From Diospyros lotus (taxonomy: Eukaryota; Streptophyta; Magnoliopsida; Ericales; Ebenaceae): a DNA stretch of 64,000 bases. Within the stretch, counting starts at the first letter, position 1. Every line of letters starts with the position of its first letter. Positions 1 to 11,440 of this stretch are shown here, piece by piece. The translations under genes were made by a program, and so were the position numbers. The notes beneath the pieces are model-generated. The model did no database searches. It was not told the origin of the DNA and saw only the letters and a list, made by a program, of their open reading frames with translations. The stretch covers positions 24,834,366 to 24,898,365 of the forward strand of contig NC_068351.1 in the NCBI RefSeq assembly GCF_014633365.1. The letters are read 5' to 3'.

Positions 1-351
1 TGGACTTCGGCTGATTAAAGTTCCCACTTCAATCGACTTAAGTTGTTTAGAAACTTCTTGTACAACTTCAATTGAAGCTCGGTCAACCTAAGATCAGAGG
101 CCAAGATTTTGGTTAAGTTTTGTCAACTTAAGTTCATCTTAAATCGACTGAACTTATGCAAATTCAGATACCAACTTACCGCCTTATTTCAGTCGACTCA
201 AGCTTAACGATCAATTGGCTTAAGTTACTTAGCCAAGATTTTCATTTTTTTCTTCACATTAAGCTGATTGAATTTTTTTATTATTATTTTTATCTTAATA
301 AATAATTTTTGTTATCATCAAAATCATATTATCCTAATCTTGAGCTTAACA
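1..351 (-). repeat. SIRE-like copia 3' LTR, cut by the window edge
   Basis: Read on the minus strand, the LTR begins TGTTAAGCTCAAG at 351 and continues to base 1, where the window cuts it. Immediately outside it is a purine tract (minus strand AAAAGGGGGGGAGA), the usual PPT next to a SIRE-type 3' LTR, and the nearby TTTTGATGATGACAAA block is also typical of that lineage. The LTR contains repeated CGACTTAAGTT-like words. The lineage call is from motif recognition only. Confidence 0.6.
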
Positions 352-352
352 A

Positions 353-367
353 TCTCCCCCCTTTTGA
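353..367 (-). other. Polypurine tract of the SIRE-like element
   Basis: On the minus strand this is a run of A and G just before the TGTT start of the LTR. It would prime plus-strand DNA synthesis in the parent element, and it fixes the element's orientation. Confidence 0.6.
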
Positions 368-648
368 TGATGACAAAATTTTCATGTTTTTCTTCTCTTT
401 AAGATAGAATATTTTTAATTATGGTTATGTTTTATTGGAATGAAACTCCCCCTGAATCTATACACTATAAAATTTGAAATGTTAAAAGGCAATTAATTGA
501 TCAATCATGTCATAAAGGTATAAAAGTTGTGGCATACATCAGTTGAGGCATGTGAAAACATGAATACTTAAGTAAAAAATATTAAGGCAAAAACATGAAG
601 AAAACATGAATTCCTTTCTATCCCTTTTAGTCATTATCAAAAGAAATT

Positions 649-826
649 CTACTCATGAGTAGGAGGAGAAGGAGGCAAATGTCCCTCAATCACTATGAGA
701 TTGTTCTCAACACGTGCCATGCGATCTTCTATCTGGGCCATATGTGTACTCATGTCATGAAAGCCCGCTAGGTTTGCAACCTCTAAAGTTTGGATTGCTT
801 CAAGAAGATCTTCCATGGATGGTCTT
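649..826 (-). pseudogene. Tail of a SIRE env-like ORF (fragment)
   Basis: About 58 minus-strand codons read MEDLLEAIQTLEVANLAGF and continue with a heptad-like stretch (HMAQIEDRMARVENNLIVI), ending PPSPPTHE and a stop. SIRE-type copia elements carry an extra env-like ORF between pol and the 3' LTR, often ending in a coiled coil and a proline-rich tail. The position, about 300 bp before the PPT, fits that. The apparent upstream start near 897 lies inside an unrelated inverted LTR fragment, so the longer ORF is a chance fusion. Only the C-terminal end survives. The assignment rests on position and composition, not on a motif. Confidence 0.4.
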
Positions 827-1698
827 TGTTGTTGCAAAAAATACAACAATTGAGATTTGTGATGTGGGAATGCTTCAACCGTGGTGGAGCGAGGCAAATA
901 ACTGGCAGGTGTCTGCTCATGGAAAAATGTAGCGGGCGGCTTCGGTCTCTGATTGCCGAATAGTAGTCTCGAATAAGCCCTTAGGTGTTTCTCCAGTAGT
1001 GGATTAATCTATCCGGGGGTGTTTTCCTACATGTATGGGGCATGACTGCGCTCACAGGAATAAGTTAGAAGCCTTGCAGGGATTCGTCACCCCGTGTATG
1101 CCCTCTAATGCTTAAGTCAATATGTGAAGGAAAATAGTTATTTAGGTGTGTAATAAACAAATGATGCAATTAATGAACAAAAAAGAAGTACCATTCCTGA
1201 TGGGAGATAAGCTATTTATAATATTTTTACCAAATGTAAGGGATGAACATGCATGCATAGAGGTGAGGACTGGAGTCTTTAGTCTAGTTTTGACGGGCTT
1301 AAAAGGAATCCCACTTAGAGGACTAATTAGCCTAGGGTGTCCTCCGAGAGAAGGTGAGCCTTACGACTAGCTATTGGAACAGGTTCTTGGCCTTTAGATG
1401 GCTGGCCTGGGAAGACTTCCAGGTTATCAAAGGATGCCTCGAGGTGCTATTTATTATTTTGGATTTAGCCTGATGTTTTCGAGAGGGATTACAACCAATT
1501 TAAGATTACAAGACACTATATAAGGCATGGAGCCTCCACGGGCAGCCTAATTGAAAAGAGGAGAGGCTAGGGGCAGCCACGTGGGATTGTATACATGTGG
1601 GTTGCAATATATGAGTAGGGAAGTCATTGAGAGCTTTTAGGAATTTCTAGGGTCTAAATGTTATTCCAGAAACTTGGAGTTAGTTTACTAACAATTTT
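827..1698 (-). repeat. Inverted partial LTR of the 1708-10582 element family
   Basis: This block is the reverse complement of roughly 2450-3351. For example TACAACAATTGAGATTTGTG near 843 mirrors the end of the LTR at 3320-3340, and the segment near 1677-1695 mirrors 2440-2460. It carries the 3' two-thirds of the LTR (part of U3, R and U5) and lacks the TG start. With the adjacent 5' LTR it makes inverted repeats of about 0.87 kb separated by about 0.75 kb. Confidence 0.75.
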
Positions 1699-1707
1699 GG
1701 CCCCATC

Positions 1708-3351
1708 TGTGTGCCATAGAACTGTCAAGCATCCACCTAGGGATATTTTTAATAAGTGGGTGTATTTTTTTCAAATAATAAATCATTAATAAATAGAAAA
1801 TGAATAATTAATAATGTTAATAATCATGGTTTGGAGGGAAAAATTATAAAAGGGAAAAAGTGCCACATTCCCTTATAAATAGCTTAGTGAAATGAGTAGG
1901 TGGGGACTTTTGGCACGGTTCCTGAGAGTTGGGATTTTCTCTCCAGAAGAGTTTTATTTCTTCCCGAGCAGCTTCCTTTCAAGAGAGCTTTTTTTTTTTT
2001 TTTTTTTCCTTCTTCTTCCCAAGATAGCCTTTTTCTAGAGTCACATTCTCTCCGCAGTTAGCTTCTTTCTTGGGTAGCCTTTTTCATTCCGAGTTGCATA
2101 CTTTTTTCGGACTGAACATCTCTCTGTTTTCCACATGTGCTTATGTTTCTGTCTAAGCCAGCTGCTTGATTCTCTCCGCTCCTTCTTTTCGCATGCTCTT
2201 TCCACATGCTTTTGATCTTCTCCATGCCTTCTTTCTGCATGCTCTCTCCACTCATGGCCTACTTTCGGTGTGCCCCCAAAATGGAAGCATTTCAGGCCCT
2301 CACGCACATTGGAAATTAATTCCAACGCGCGTACTTTCCACTTGGCTCAAACCCTAGACCTTTCTTTCCTTATGTGCATGCCTGACCGCCTAACCTGCAA
2401 GCACTCTCACTTATATATGCGCACATATTAATTTTATAGTAAATTGACTCCAAGTTTCTAGAATTACATTTAGACCTCTTAAATTCCAAAACGCTCTCAA
2501 TGACCTCCCTACTCATACATTACAACCCACGTGCATGCAATCCCACATGGGCCCTCTTGGCTAAGTCACGTGGCTGCCCCCAGGCTCTCATCTTTTCAAT
2601 TAGGTTACCCATGGAGGCTCTATGCATTATATAGTGTCTTGTAATCTTAAATTGGGTGTAATCCCTTTCGAAAACACTAGGCTAAATCTAGAATAATAAA
2701 AAGCACCTCGAGGCATCCTTTGACAACCTGAAATTCTTATCGAGCCAGCCACCTAGAGGCCAAGAACTCGCTCCGAAAGCTCGTCGTAAGGCTCACCTTC
2801 TCCTGGAGGACTCCCTAGGCCAATCAGTCCTCTGAGGGGGTGGGATTTCTCTTAAGCTCGTCCAAACTAGACAAAGGACTCTAGTTCTCATGCTCGTCGT
2901 GTGTATGTTTATCCTCGACGTCTTGTAAAAATACTATGAATAGTTCCTTTCTTGTCAGGAAATGTACCTCTTTTATGTTCATTAATTGCATTCTTTATTT
3001 ATTGCATATCGGGTGGAACCTCTACGAGTTCTCCCAGATAAATATTTTCCTTCACATACTGACTTAAGCATTGGAGGGCATATATAGGGTGATGAATCCT
3101 CGCGTGCCTTCTAACTTGTTCTTGTGAGTGCAGTCATGCACCAAACACACAGGAAGATAACCCTAGATGGATTAATCCTCTATTAGATATACACTTGAAG
3201 GCTTATTCAAGACTTTTATTAGGCAATTGGAGATCAGAGCCACACCCTGTGTATTTCCTTAAGTAGACACCTGCAAGTTATTCGCCTCGCTTTGCCATGG
3301 CTATAGGGTTCTTGCATCACAAATTTTAATTGTTGTATTTTGGTAACAACA
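1708..3351 (+). repeat. 5' LTR of the pol-less gypsy element
   Basis: The LTR begins TGTGTGCCATAG and ends GGTAACAACA. It aligns along its length with 8471-10582: shared landmarks are AATAATTAATAATGTTAATA near 1800 and the block around GAGAGTTGGGATTTTCTC near 1926. It is about 1.64 kb long. A T-run of about 20 bases lies at 1990-2008. Small reading frames inside it have no support as genes. Confidence 0.8.
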
Positions 3352-3354
3352 ATT

Positions 3355-3372
3355 TGGCGTTGTCTGTGAGAA
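3355..3372 (+). other. Primer binding site
   Basis: TGGCGTTGTCTGTGAGAA follows the LTR end after three bases. It resembles the TGGCGCCGTCTGTGGGAA-type PBS of Tat-lineage gypsy elements with a few substitutions. Confidence 0.65.
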
Positions 3373-4139
3373 ACTAACAAAAAAGCTAAGATCGACAGTT
3401 AGAACAACTAAGTGTGTTTGTGCCAGAAATCAATTGGGTAATACAAGAAGGAACACCAACCAACACACTTCGTCAAAAGAACTGGCTCGTTGATGGGGTC
3501 CTCTAGCATAGAGTTAATAGATATTGTGTGCGAATTTCCATAAACCCTTAATAGCCCTAAGAGGAGATTCTTAAGTGGTCATGGGTACTCCAAGGTCCTC
3601 AGTAAAGCGTTGTCAACTACTTTGCTCTCTAAATACGAGGGATCAAGGAAAGACCATGATGCACTTAGAGCATAACATGATGCTTAATCGCCAAAGGAGT
3701 TCAACTTGCATTTCCAATAGGAGGGTCACATCCACCTCCTTAAAATCCTCATTACCCAAAGTGGTCTATGGAGAGCTTTTAAGAAACATGACTTGGGATC
3801 ATTCAAGTATTTCCTTATGAGCATACGACCGAGGATAAGATAGCTAAAAGATTGAGTGGACATGAAAAATAGTCAGCCGTGTATGATCATCTACGACTAG
3901 GGCGTCAGGGTCAAGCCAATTGAGAACCTCTAAAAGTCATAGAGAAAATTTTGGAACAGGGGAAAACATTAGCTTCTGACAAGGAGATACGTGACATGAG
4001 GGTCTTGCTTCCTATCAATTTGCTTAAGTAACCACTCCCATCAATGTTTTAACTTCCGTAATTGCCCATGCATTGAGGAAAGAGAAACACCTTAACCACC
4101 TACATGGGTTGATAATGCGACTGTGTGCCATACATTCCT

Positions 4140-4480
4140 TTTGACCTGGTTGAACAACCTACGTTGTGAATGCTCCAAGGAAAGAAGGATTTAACGTACG
4201 TACTCAGCATTCAACAAGAGGCTATGTGAGTCATTGAGGTAATATGCAGATTATTTTGAAAATGCTACTTTGAAAGCGCAAAATCTACAAACTACTAAAA
4301 TAGTTGCAGCATTTCTCCAAGGAGCAATGTTTCTGCCATTGAGAAAATCTCTACTTAGCGGCCAAAGCCTTTCCTAATGTCTCTACCTGAGACTGCAGAT
4401 GTGCTATGTAAATGGATATTTGGAGTACATTTAGTGAGAAAAGAGAGAGACAGGGCACATCGGGTTAACTGCTTCTTCTC
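4140..4480 (+). pseudogene. gag relic (Tat-type)
   Basis: Broken translations read LTWLNNLRCE, then CESLRQYADYFENATLKAQN, then KIVAAFLQGAMFLPLRKSL. These match, in order, the conserved WLNSL, ESLRQYVDRFRN and FAMLQG blocks of the Tat-type gag found at 39463-40496. Stops and frameshifts interrupt it, and no zinc knuckle is visible downstream. Gag would have formed the virus-like particle in the cytoplasm. The relic shows that the element descends from a Tat-like gypsy ancestor. Confidence 0.65.
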
Positions 4481-4999
4481 CTTGCTTTAACCAACTATTA
4501 GGAAGGGACCTTAATGTCATTTGTAAAGTTCATGAATATCAAAGTTGCACCACCAAGCCAGGTTAATAACTGTGTACATAAATTGAACAACTAATTCGCC
4601 GAAAGGAACTGGGTCACCCTATGTTGGATATGCCAAGGCCATAGCTCAATCGATAGCAAGGAGCAAAGAAAAGGTGTAAATGACAACTTCTCTGGCTTTC
4701 TTATGGATGACAAGGTTGTTATGACACCTAATTAGATTCACTCTAGAGAACTTGGGTAATGTATTGACTCCTCATGGTGATCCCCATCGTAATAATTAAG
4801 CATCCCATCAAGGAAGTCTTAACTGACAACATTCTACCAAAGAGGCAGTACCTGTCTTTGGAATCATGCAATTGCATATAATATTGAGCACATGCCCCTT
4901 AAATGTGACTCGAAAGGTTAACCTTATGGCAATCAAGACATTATTTTGCCTAATAAGATCTTAGAGAGATCTTTGGTTAATGACATGAGGTACAAGTTA

Positions 5000-5175
5000 G
5001 CATGGCAAATTACGGATGTAGGCGAGACACGTTAAACCACCAAAACAAAATATTGATATAGATATTCCCTTGTAGTGGACGTAAGCGAGATATACTGAAT
5101 CGCTGAAACAAAATATTGATACAAAAACTTTTTGATTGTGGATGTAAGCGAGATGGTGAATCGCCTAAACAAAAC
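5000..5175 (+). repeat. Short tandem repeat of a CGAGA...AACAAAA unit
   Basis: Three imperfect copies contain a (G)TA(A)GCGAGA core, then GAATCGCYNAAACAAAA, ending in AATATTGATA in two of them. Related single copies recur near 5370 (GTAGGCATGACACGTCGAAC) and 5725 (GTAGGTAAGACATGCCAAAC). The latter two sit between blocks of the 43-bp array, so they are part of its higher-order structure. Confidence 0.55.
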
Positions 5176-5454
5176 TCCAAAACTCTAGCATCCTCGCTTT
5201 CTAGCCCTCAAATATTCTGACACTCTTATGAATGCACGTATCATGAAGGTGGCTAAATCCGAACCATGTCGACAAAAATATATATGAGTGGTTGTCTCCC
5301 TATATGGTTATCCACCCTGACATATACACTCTGGGTATTCTCATTATGAAATTCTTGATGCATAAGTAGGCATGACACGTCGAACCACCTGAACAAAATT
5401 ACGGTAACCTTAACCTTAAGACCAAAAATCCAATCTCGTTTGGGTGTCACCTTA

Positions 5455-6625
5455 TAGCAGTCTGGAGCCAAGCCTTTAAGACAACTTAGATTCCCTGTGA
5501 TAATTCAATGCCATGTCTCAAGACAAGCCTGGATCCCTTGTAATTCGGTGCTTAGCCATCAGGCTAACCTAGATTCCCTATGATGATCCAGTGCTAAGCC
5601 TCTAGGAAAACCTAGGTTCTTTGTAGTAATTTGATGCTAAGCCTCTAGGCAAACCTAGATTCTCTATAGTGACGCAATCTGAGACACAATATACCTTATT
5701 TATAAATGGACCCTTATTGCAAAAGTAGGTAAGACATGCCAAACCACATAAACAAAATTACAACAACTTGTCAAGATCAGTGATTTGAAAAACTGGTAAG
5801 CCACAAAACCATCCACCTAGCCCCATTGAGATTTCACCCTTTGGCAATCTAGTGGTAAGCCTTTGGATTAACTTGGATTCCCTATTGTGATTAGGTGCCA
5901 TGTCACGAGACTAACCTAAATCCCCTGTTGTAGTCTGGTGCCAAGCCCCATAAGCTAACCTGGACACCTTGCAAGGATCCAGTGCTAAGTCTCCTGACAA
6001 ACCTAGACTTCTAGTTGTAATTTGGTGCAAAGGCCTCAGGCAAACCTAGATTCTTTGAGGTGACCTAATTTTGGGGTAAGAGATAAAAACTTATTTACAT
6101 GCCACCCTGTAGCAATTTGGTGCCAAGCCTCTAGACTAAGTCCGATTCCTCGTTGTGATCTGGTGCCATGTCATAAGACTAACCTAGATCCCTTGTCGTA
6201 GTGTAATGTCAAGCTCCGTGGGCTAACCTGGACTCCTTGCGAGAATCCGATGCTAAGTCTCCTAACAAACCTGGATCCCTGGTTGAAATCTGAAGCCAAG
6301 ACCCTAGGCAAACCTAGATTCTTTGAGGTGGCCGAATTTGAGGCAAGAAAAGAGAGAGGAAAGAAAAACTTGTTTATGCACCACCTTGTATAGCAATCCA
6401 ATGCTAAGCCTTCAAGCTAACCTAAATTCCTTGCGATGATTTGGTGCCATGCCTTAAGGCAAACCTAGATCCCTTGTAGTAATCTAGTGCTAAGCCCTTG
6501 AGCTAACTTGGATTCCTTGTGATGATCCGTTGTTAAGCCTTCAGGAAAACCTGGATTCCTTGTTGTAATCTAGTGCTAAGCCTCCAGGCAAACCTAGATT
6601 CTCTATAGTGGCCAAATTTGAGACA
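5455..6625 (+). repeat. Tandem array of about 43-bp units with higher-order blocks
   Basis: The monomer has the form ATCYGGTGCCAAGCC...AGGCAAACCTAGATTCC...GTAGTA and recurs about 20 times with considerable divergence. Monomers group in fives: blocks begin near 5459, 5850, 6114 and 6388. Spacers end in a GTGACCTAATTTGAGG-like motif and TTATTTACATGCCACC. The array sits between the gag relic and the 3' LTR. Tandem repeats in the 3' untranslated part of Tat/Ogre elements are known, and some have seeded satellites. Confidence 0.8.
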
Positions 6626-6639
6626 GAGTTAGTAAATAC

Positions 6640-8454
6640 CCGAAGCTTAAATTACAAGCCTTCATCTCCGGTCACGTTTGGATCCCAATATCTTGCCCCA
6701 AGCTGAAGCTTGGATGTACCCGCAAGTAGCTAGCCCTTATCTATCTGGAAGATGCCGCACAGTGGTAACATATCCACAACAAGGTACTGAATATCTGGTG
6801 TCTCTCCAAAAACCCTTACTCGGTTCTCTCAAAGTGGATAGGATTTGCTTGCCCTTGAGTAGCCAAGTCATGCTTTAATCCTATGCTAAACTCAGCTTAG
6901 CCTATGGCTTTATCTCGAGTGACCTAATGTGAGCAACTTTACCCTGGAACCACTTCACGGTTATAATGGAGGCGTACACAGCCTAAACACCTATTTATCC
7001 TAACGGTTTGGCCCTAAGGGTCGCTTATGCTTAAAGCCCATTGAGATGATTAGGTTAGAGATGGCCACACCATGATCCCTCATGATAGCCCGAAAAAAGG
7101 CTGAGGGATAATATAAGTGGCATTGGCAATTTCACCCAGTTAGTCATCACTATCCTAGGATCCCAACTAGTGGTATCTGATTTGAGAATTTTAGGCACTA
7201 ACTCTATGATTAAGAGGCCATATACTAGCCATACTAGCAAGAGAAGAGTTCTACCTAGTAGATGGCATAATGCTCTTGCAAAAATTAAGGTATTATGCCA
7301 ACTGATCTAATCTTTCCATATTTAAATCTCTTGACTAGCATGGTTGGCAGATCTAACGGAACGTGCAAGAGCCTTACTAGGTACCATTGCTAGACTTGAT
7401 TGTTTTTTTACTTGGTACACACATCCCTACTTATTTACAAGTGCATAACATAAGACACACAAATTAGCAGCGTATGTTGCAAGAAAATAAAAAAACATCA
7501 CAGACACAGGAAAAACTGTATTGCTCCTTGCATTTCTTTAAAACAATTACATTCAAGAATGGAAAGTACATACAAAGCATACCCCAAAAATCAAAAGTGT
7601 AAGGCCTGACATATTGACGGTTGAGGTGGAATGTCAGGCTACCAAAGAGCCACGCTCGTAGCCCCAATTAGAGTGCCCCTAAGGCCTTCTTCCAACCCTT
7701 TTGAAATACCATCTTCCACCTCATAGAACTACCCTATGATGCCCGAAGAAATACTCTTCTCTCGAGCACATATCGAGTCTGCGACCTAGGAAGGTTGACA
7801 ATGTCATTCCTTGTCCTCTAGTCGAGATACTCATTAGGATTCCAAGTGTCGGGGTCTTGTAGGTGCTAGTTCAGAAACTAGAAGGAAGTCACCTTAGAGA
7901 AATACACCATCTTGGGATAAGACTCATAGAGACAATTCGATCCCAGAAAAACCAGGCTTAAATAAAGCCCAATTCCACCAAAACCACTTGTGTAAACTTC
8001 TCTATGCCCAAAAACATTCCATAGAGAATTCATTACCCATAAAAGCCCTTGAGAACTCAACTCTCCTTGTTTATGCCCTTGCTCACTACAAAAACCTTAT
8101 CACACCCTAACATTCCTAACTCTCGAGCCATTTGGCTATTTTCTTGGTGCTACACTGCAAATAAGGCTTATACTTCCTCAAGCTCTTCCTATCGTGTATT
8201 AGAGGCACTCCAGTGTCTTTCCCGCGAATGGATCATTCTTTATTTTTGATGTCTCGAGCTATGCCTTCAAATTTTTCTCACTAACCCGAAGCATTGAGTC
8301 TCTCTCTCGTGCAGCCTCCCATTCTCACTTTAGTAAAGGATCTCGTTTCTATGCCAGCGCGAAGCCATGAATCCTAAAAAAAATGGCTTGTCTACCAAGC
8401 CAGGTGAATGCCCGAGAATGGCAAACTCTTTTTTTTGACTTAAAAGTCAAAGCA
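6640..8454 (+). other. Non-coding interior of the pol-less element
   Basis: About 1.8 kb without any recognisable domain in six frames. Frames longer than 60 codons occur on both strands but show no family motif. It is probably the untranslated 3' region of the element. Confidence 0.5.
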
Positions 8455-8470
8455 AAGAGTGGGGGACTAT
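8455..8470 (+). other. Polypurine tract
   Basis: AAAGAGTGGGGGACTA lies directly before the TG start of the 3' LTR. This is the standard gypsy PPT form. Confidence 0.8.
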
Positions 8471-10582
8471 TGTTGTTCCATAGAATTGTCAAGCATCAAC
8501 CTAGGGATGTTTTTAATAAGTGGGCATATGTTTAATGATCAAATTCAAGTGGGCGTATTTTTTTCCAAAGAATAAATCTTGAATAAATAGAAAAGGAATA
8601 ATTAATAATTTTAATAATGTTAATAATCATGGTTTGAAGGGAAAAATTGTACAAGGAAGAAAGTGACATATTCCCCTATAATAGCACAATGAAATGAGCA
8701 AGTGAGGACTTTTGGCATCGTTCTCGAGAGTTGGGATTTTCTCCCCCATAAGAGTGTTATTTCATCCAAGGCAGCTTCCTCCTGAGAGAGCTTCTTCTTC
8801 TTCTTCTTCTTGAGATAGCTTCTTTCGGGAGTCACATTCTCTTCGCAGTCTGTAGGGGTGTTCGCGGTGCGGTTTGGCCAGTCTGAATCATTTTCAGCAC
8901 GCCAAACCGCTAGTGCGATTTTTCAACCAAACCAGACCGCGGTCTGGTTTGGGTTTGGCCAAACCGCACCAAACTAGACCGCATTTACGGTCTGGTTTGG
9001 TGCGATTTACCACGGTTTGAAATGCTATTTAAAATCACTAAAAAATATATTTAAAAATGGTAAATAAAGACACAAATATTGGTAAATAAAGACAATTAAA
9101 TGTAAATAAATAGGAGCAAAAAATAAAGACAAAATAGTGTAAAACATAAATAGGATGGGCTGCCAATTATTAAATTTTTAAAATAATAATTTTTTTATAA
9201 TTTTTTTTATTAATTTCTTGGGCAGTTCGGTTTAAAACCAAACCGCAAACTGTCCAAACCGCAAATCGTGCGGTTTGGACAGAATCCAAACCGTTTTCGA
9301 CCGCCAAAAAAAAAAAACCGATCGGATCGGTTTGGTTCGGTTCAGTTTGGCCGGTTTTCGCGGTGCACCGATTTTTTTGAACACCCCTAGCAGTCTGTTT
9401 CTTCTCGAATGGCTTCTCTCTACAGTTAGCTTCTTTCCAAGGTAGCCTTTTTCTCTCCGAGCTGCATACTTTTCCAGACTGCATGTCTTTTTTCTTTCTG
9501 CATGTTTACATGCTTCTCTTTGCGTTAGTCATTTGATTCTCTTCATGCATTGGAAATTAATTCTAGCACATGCGCTTCCCCTTTGGCTTGAACCCTAGAC
9601 CTATCATTCCTCACGAGCTCACGTGATTGCCTGACTTGCAAGCACCCTCACTTATATATGCTCACATATTAATTTTATAGTAAACTAACTCCAAGTTTCT
9701 GGAATTACATTTAGATCCCAGAAATTCATAAAAGCTCTCAATAACCTCCCTACTCGTGCATTGTAACCAGCATGCATGCAATCCCACGTGGACCTTTGGG
9801 TCAGGCCACATAGCTTCCCCTAGGCTCTCATTTTTTCAATTAGGTTGCCCGTGGAGGCTCCATGCATTATATAGTGTCTTGTAATCTTAAATTGGTTGTA
9901 ATCCCTCTCGATAACATCAGGTTAAATCTAGAATAATAAACAACACCTCGAGACATCCTTTGACAACCTAGAATTCTTCCTAGGCAAGCCACCTAGAGGG
10001 CAAGAACTTGTTCCGATAGCTCGTCGTAAGGCTCACCTTCTCTTGGAGGACTCCCTAGGCCAATTAGTCCTCTTGGGGGATTCCTCTTAAGCCCGTCCGA
10101 ACTAGACAAAGGACTCCAGTCCTCACGCTTCTTGCATGCATGTTCATCCCCGACGTTTGGTAAAAATACTATGAATAGCTCATCTCTCATCAAGAAATAT
10201 ACCTCTTTTATGTTTATTAATTGCATCCTTTATTTATTGCACCCCTGGCAGAAATTGTATGAGTTCCCTTGGATAAATATTTTCCTTCACATACTAACTT
10301 AAGAATCGGAAGGCATGCGTGAGAAATCCTCGCATGCTTTCTAACTTGTTCTTATGAGGACAATCATCCCTCGGACATGTAGGAAGATACCCTCAGATGG
10401 ATTAATCCTCTACCAGAAATACAACCGAGTGCTTATTTGAGATTCCTATTCAGTAATCAAAGGCTGAAGCCACCCGTTGAATCTTTCCATGAGCAAACAC
10501 CTGTCAGTTGTTTGCCTTGCTTTGCTAAGGCTGTAGTATTCCCTCACAACAAATCTCAATTATTGTATTTTTCGATATACCA
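8471..10582 (+). repeat. 3' LTR of the pol-less gypsy element
   Basis: It begins TGTTGTTCCATAG and ends CGATATACCA. Without the 537-bp insertion and its 8-bp duplicated target it is about 1.57 kb, close to the 5' LTR. A CTT microsatellite lies near 8789-8811. Confidence 0.8.
8853..9389. mobile_element. hAT-type MITE with 8-bp target duplication
   Basis: The element starts TAGGGGTGTTC and ends GAACACCCCTA, an 11-bp perfect terminal inverted repeat. It is flanked on both sides by GCAGTCTG (8845-8852 and 9390-9397). An 8-bp TSD with this terminus is characteristic of the hAT superfamily. The interior is full of CGGTTTGG and CCAAACCG words in both orientations near the ends and has an AT-rich centre. 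It codes for no transposase, so it would have been mobilised in trans. It is absent from the 5' LTR, so it inserted after the retrotransposon did. Confidence 0.92.
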
Positions 10583-11440
10583 ATCCTAGACTAGCAAAGT
10601 AAGGTGGCTCTGAAAGGAAACACCAACACTTGGTGGCTTATGCAAGGGTTTTGCTAGTTTTCAAAACTTTTTCGAAAACACATAATAAACGCAACGGAAT
10701 AAAATAAGATCACGTTGCAAGACCTGGTATCTAACAACCATATGTAATACAAAAAATAGAAAAACAAAAAAAACAATCCATAGCGCATTTAGAATGTATA
10801 CCTCATTGGAAGATTTCGTTGCTAAAATGAAAATACAAAGAGACTTATGTCTCTTTACAGTCCCAAATGGAATTAAATTATTACAAATCATTTCAACAAA
10901 TACTTGTAACATTCATCCATATAATCACATTATATTAAGTCCATGATCATCCATACAATCTCATTGAATCATATGGGCATTTTTTTGATAAAAACCATGT
11001 TTGTGTAATATGTATCATTTTTTGGACCATTGATATCTCATAGCATGAGCTCCAATTGGTTATGCTCCGATGCAATCTCATTTCACTTGAATATTAACCA
11101 AAAGGACCAAAACCAGTAGCTTCTAATGCCTTAAATTGGTCGACCATTCTAAAGAATAGGTTGACGGGCTCCCACTGAAACAAAAGTAGTCGCCTGTTTC
11201 TTAAGGACCAGTTGATTGCTTTCAAGAAGTTGTCAACCAACTCCTTATTCTAGTCGACCATTTCTACATCAAGTAGGCATCTTTCAAGGAAAAATGTCGA
11301 GAACAGTCGACTGATTGCCAAAACCAGTCAACCAAAACTGCATAACCTGTAAAAGAGGGCATTATTTTCAATGTCCGAAACACATACTTCTTACACAACA
11401 TCTAGCGTAGGTTGAAAATACTAAGCCAAACATCTAATAC
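10583..11440 (-). repeat. Partial copia LTR, copy A
   Basis: 10600-10830 repeats 11444-11645 (shared AACACATAATAAACGCAA). The stretch 11130-11340 carries GTCGACCA and AGTCGACT words like those near 12240-12340. It is therefore a second truncated copy of the adjacent minus-strand copia LTR. On the minus strand ATGGTATTAGATG near 11430-11443 resembles a tRNA-Met PBS at the end of the neighbouring LTR. Confidence 0.55.

Larger units (their letters stand above)
1708..10582 (+). mobile_element. Pol-less Tat-like gypsy retrotransposon (LARD-type)
   Basis: Two related LTRs (1708-3351 and 8471-10582) bracket a 5.1-kb internal region with a PBS-like site at 3355 and a PPT at 8455-8470. The interior has only a broken gag trace (about 4140-4480) and long tandem repeats. 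I see no protease, RT, RNase H or integrase motif in any frame. This matches the non-autonomous class called LARDs, which depend on enzymes from related full elements. No matching target-site duplication is visible: the left border abuts an inverted LTR piece (CCATC before 1708, ATCCT after 10582). LTR divergence is substantial, so the copy is old. Confidence 0.75.

Noticed and set aside
649..897. 82-codon minus-strand ORF as a complete gene
   Set aside because: Its first 24 codons lie in the inverted LTR fragment that starts at 827. Only the part below 827 resembles a coiled-coil env-like tail.
2041..2357. Overlapping ORFs on both strands in the 5' LTR
   Set aside because: They lie inside the LTR, show no domain and are not kept in the 3' LTR.
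5455..6625. CRISPR-like array
   Set aside because: Repeats are contiguous, diverged monomers without unique spacers, in plant retrotransposon DNA.
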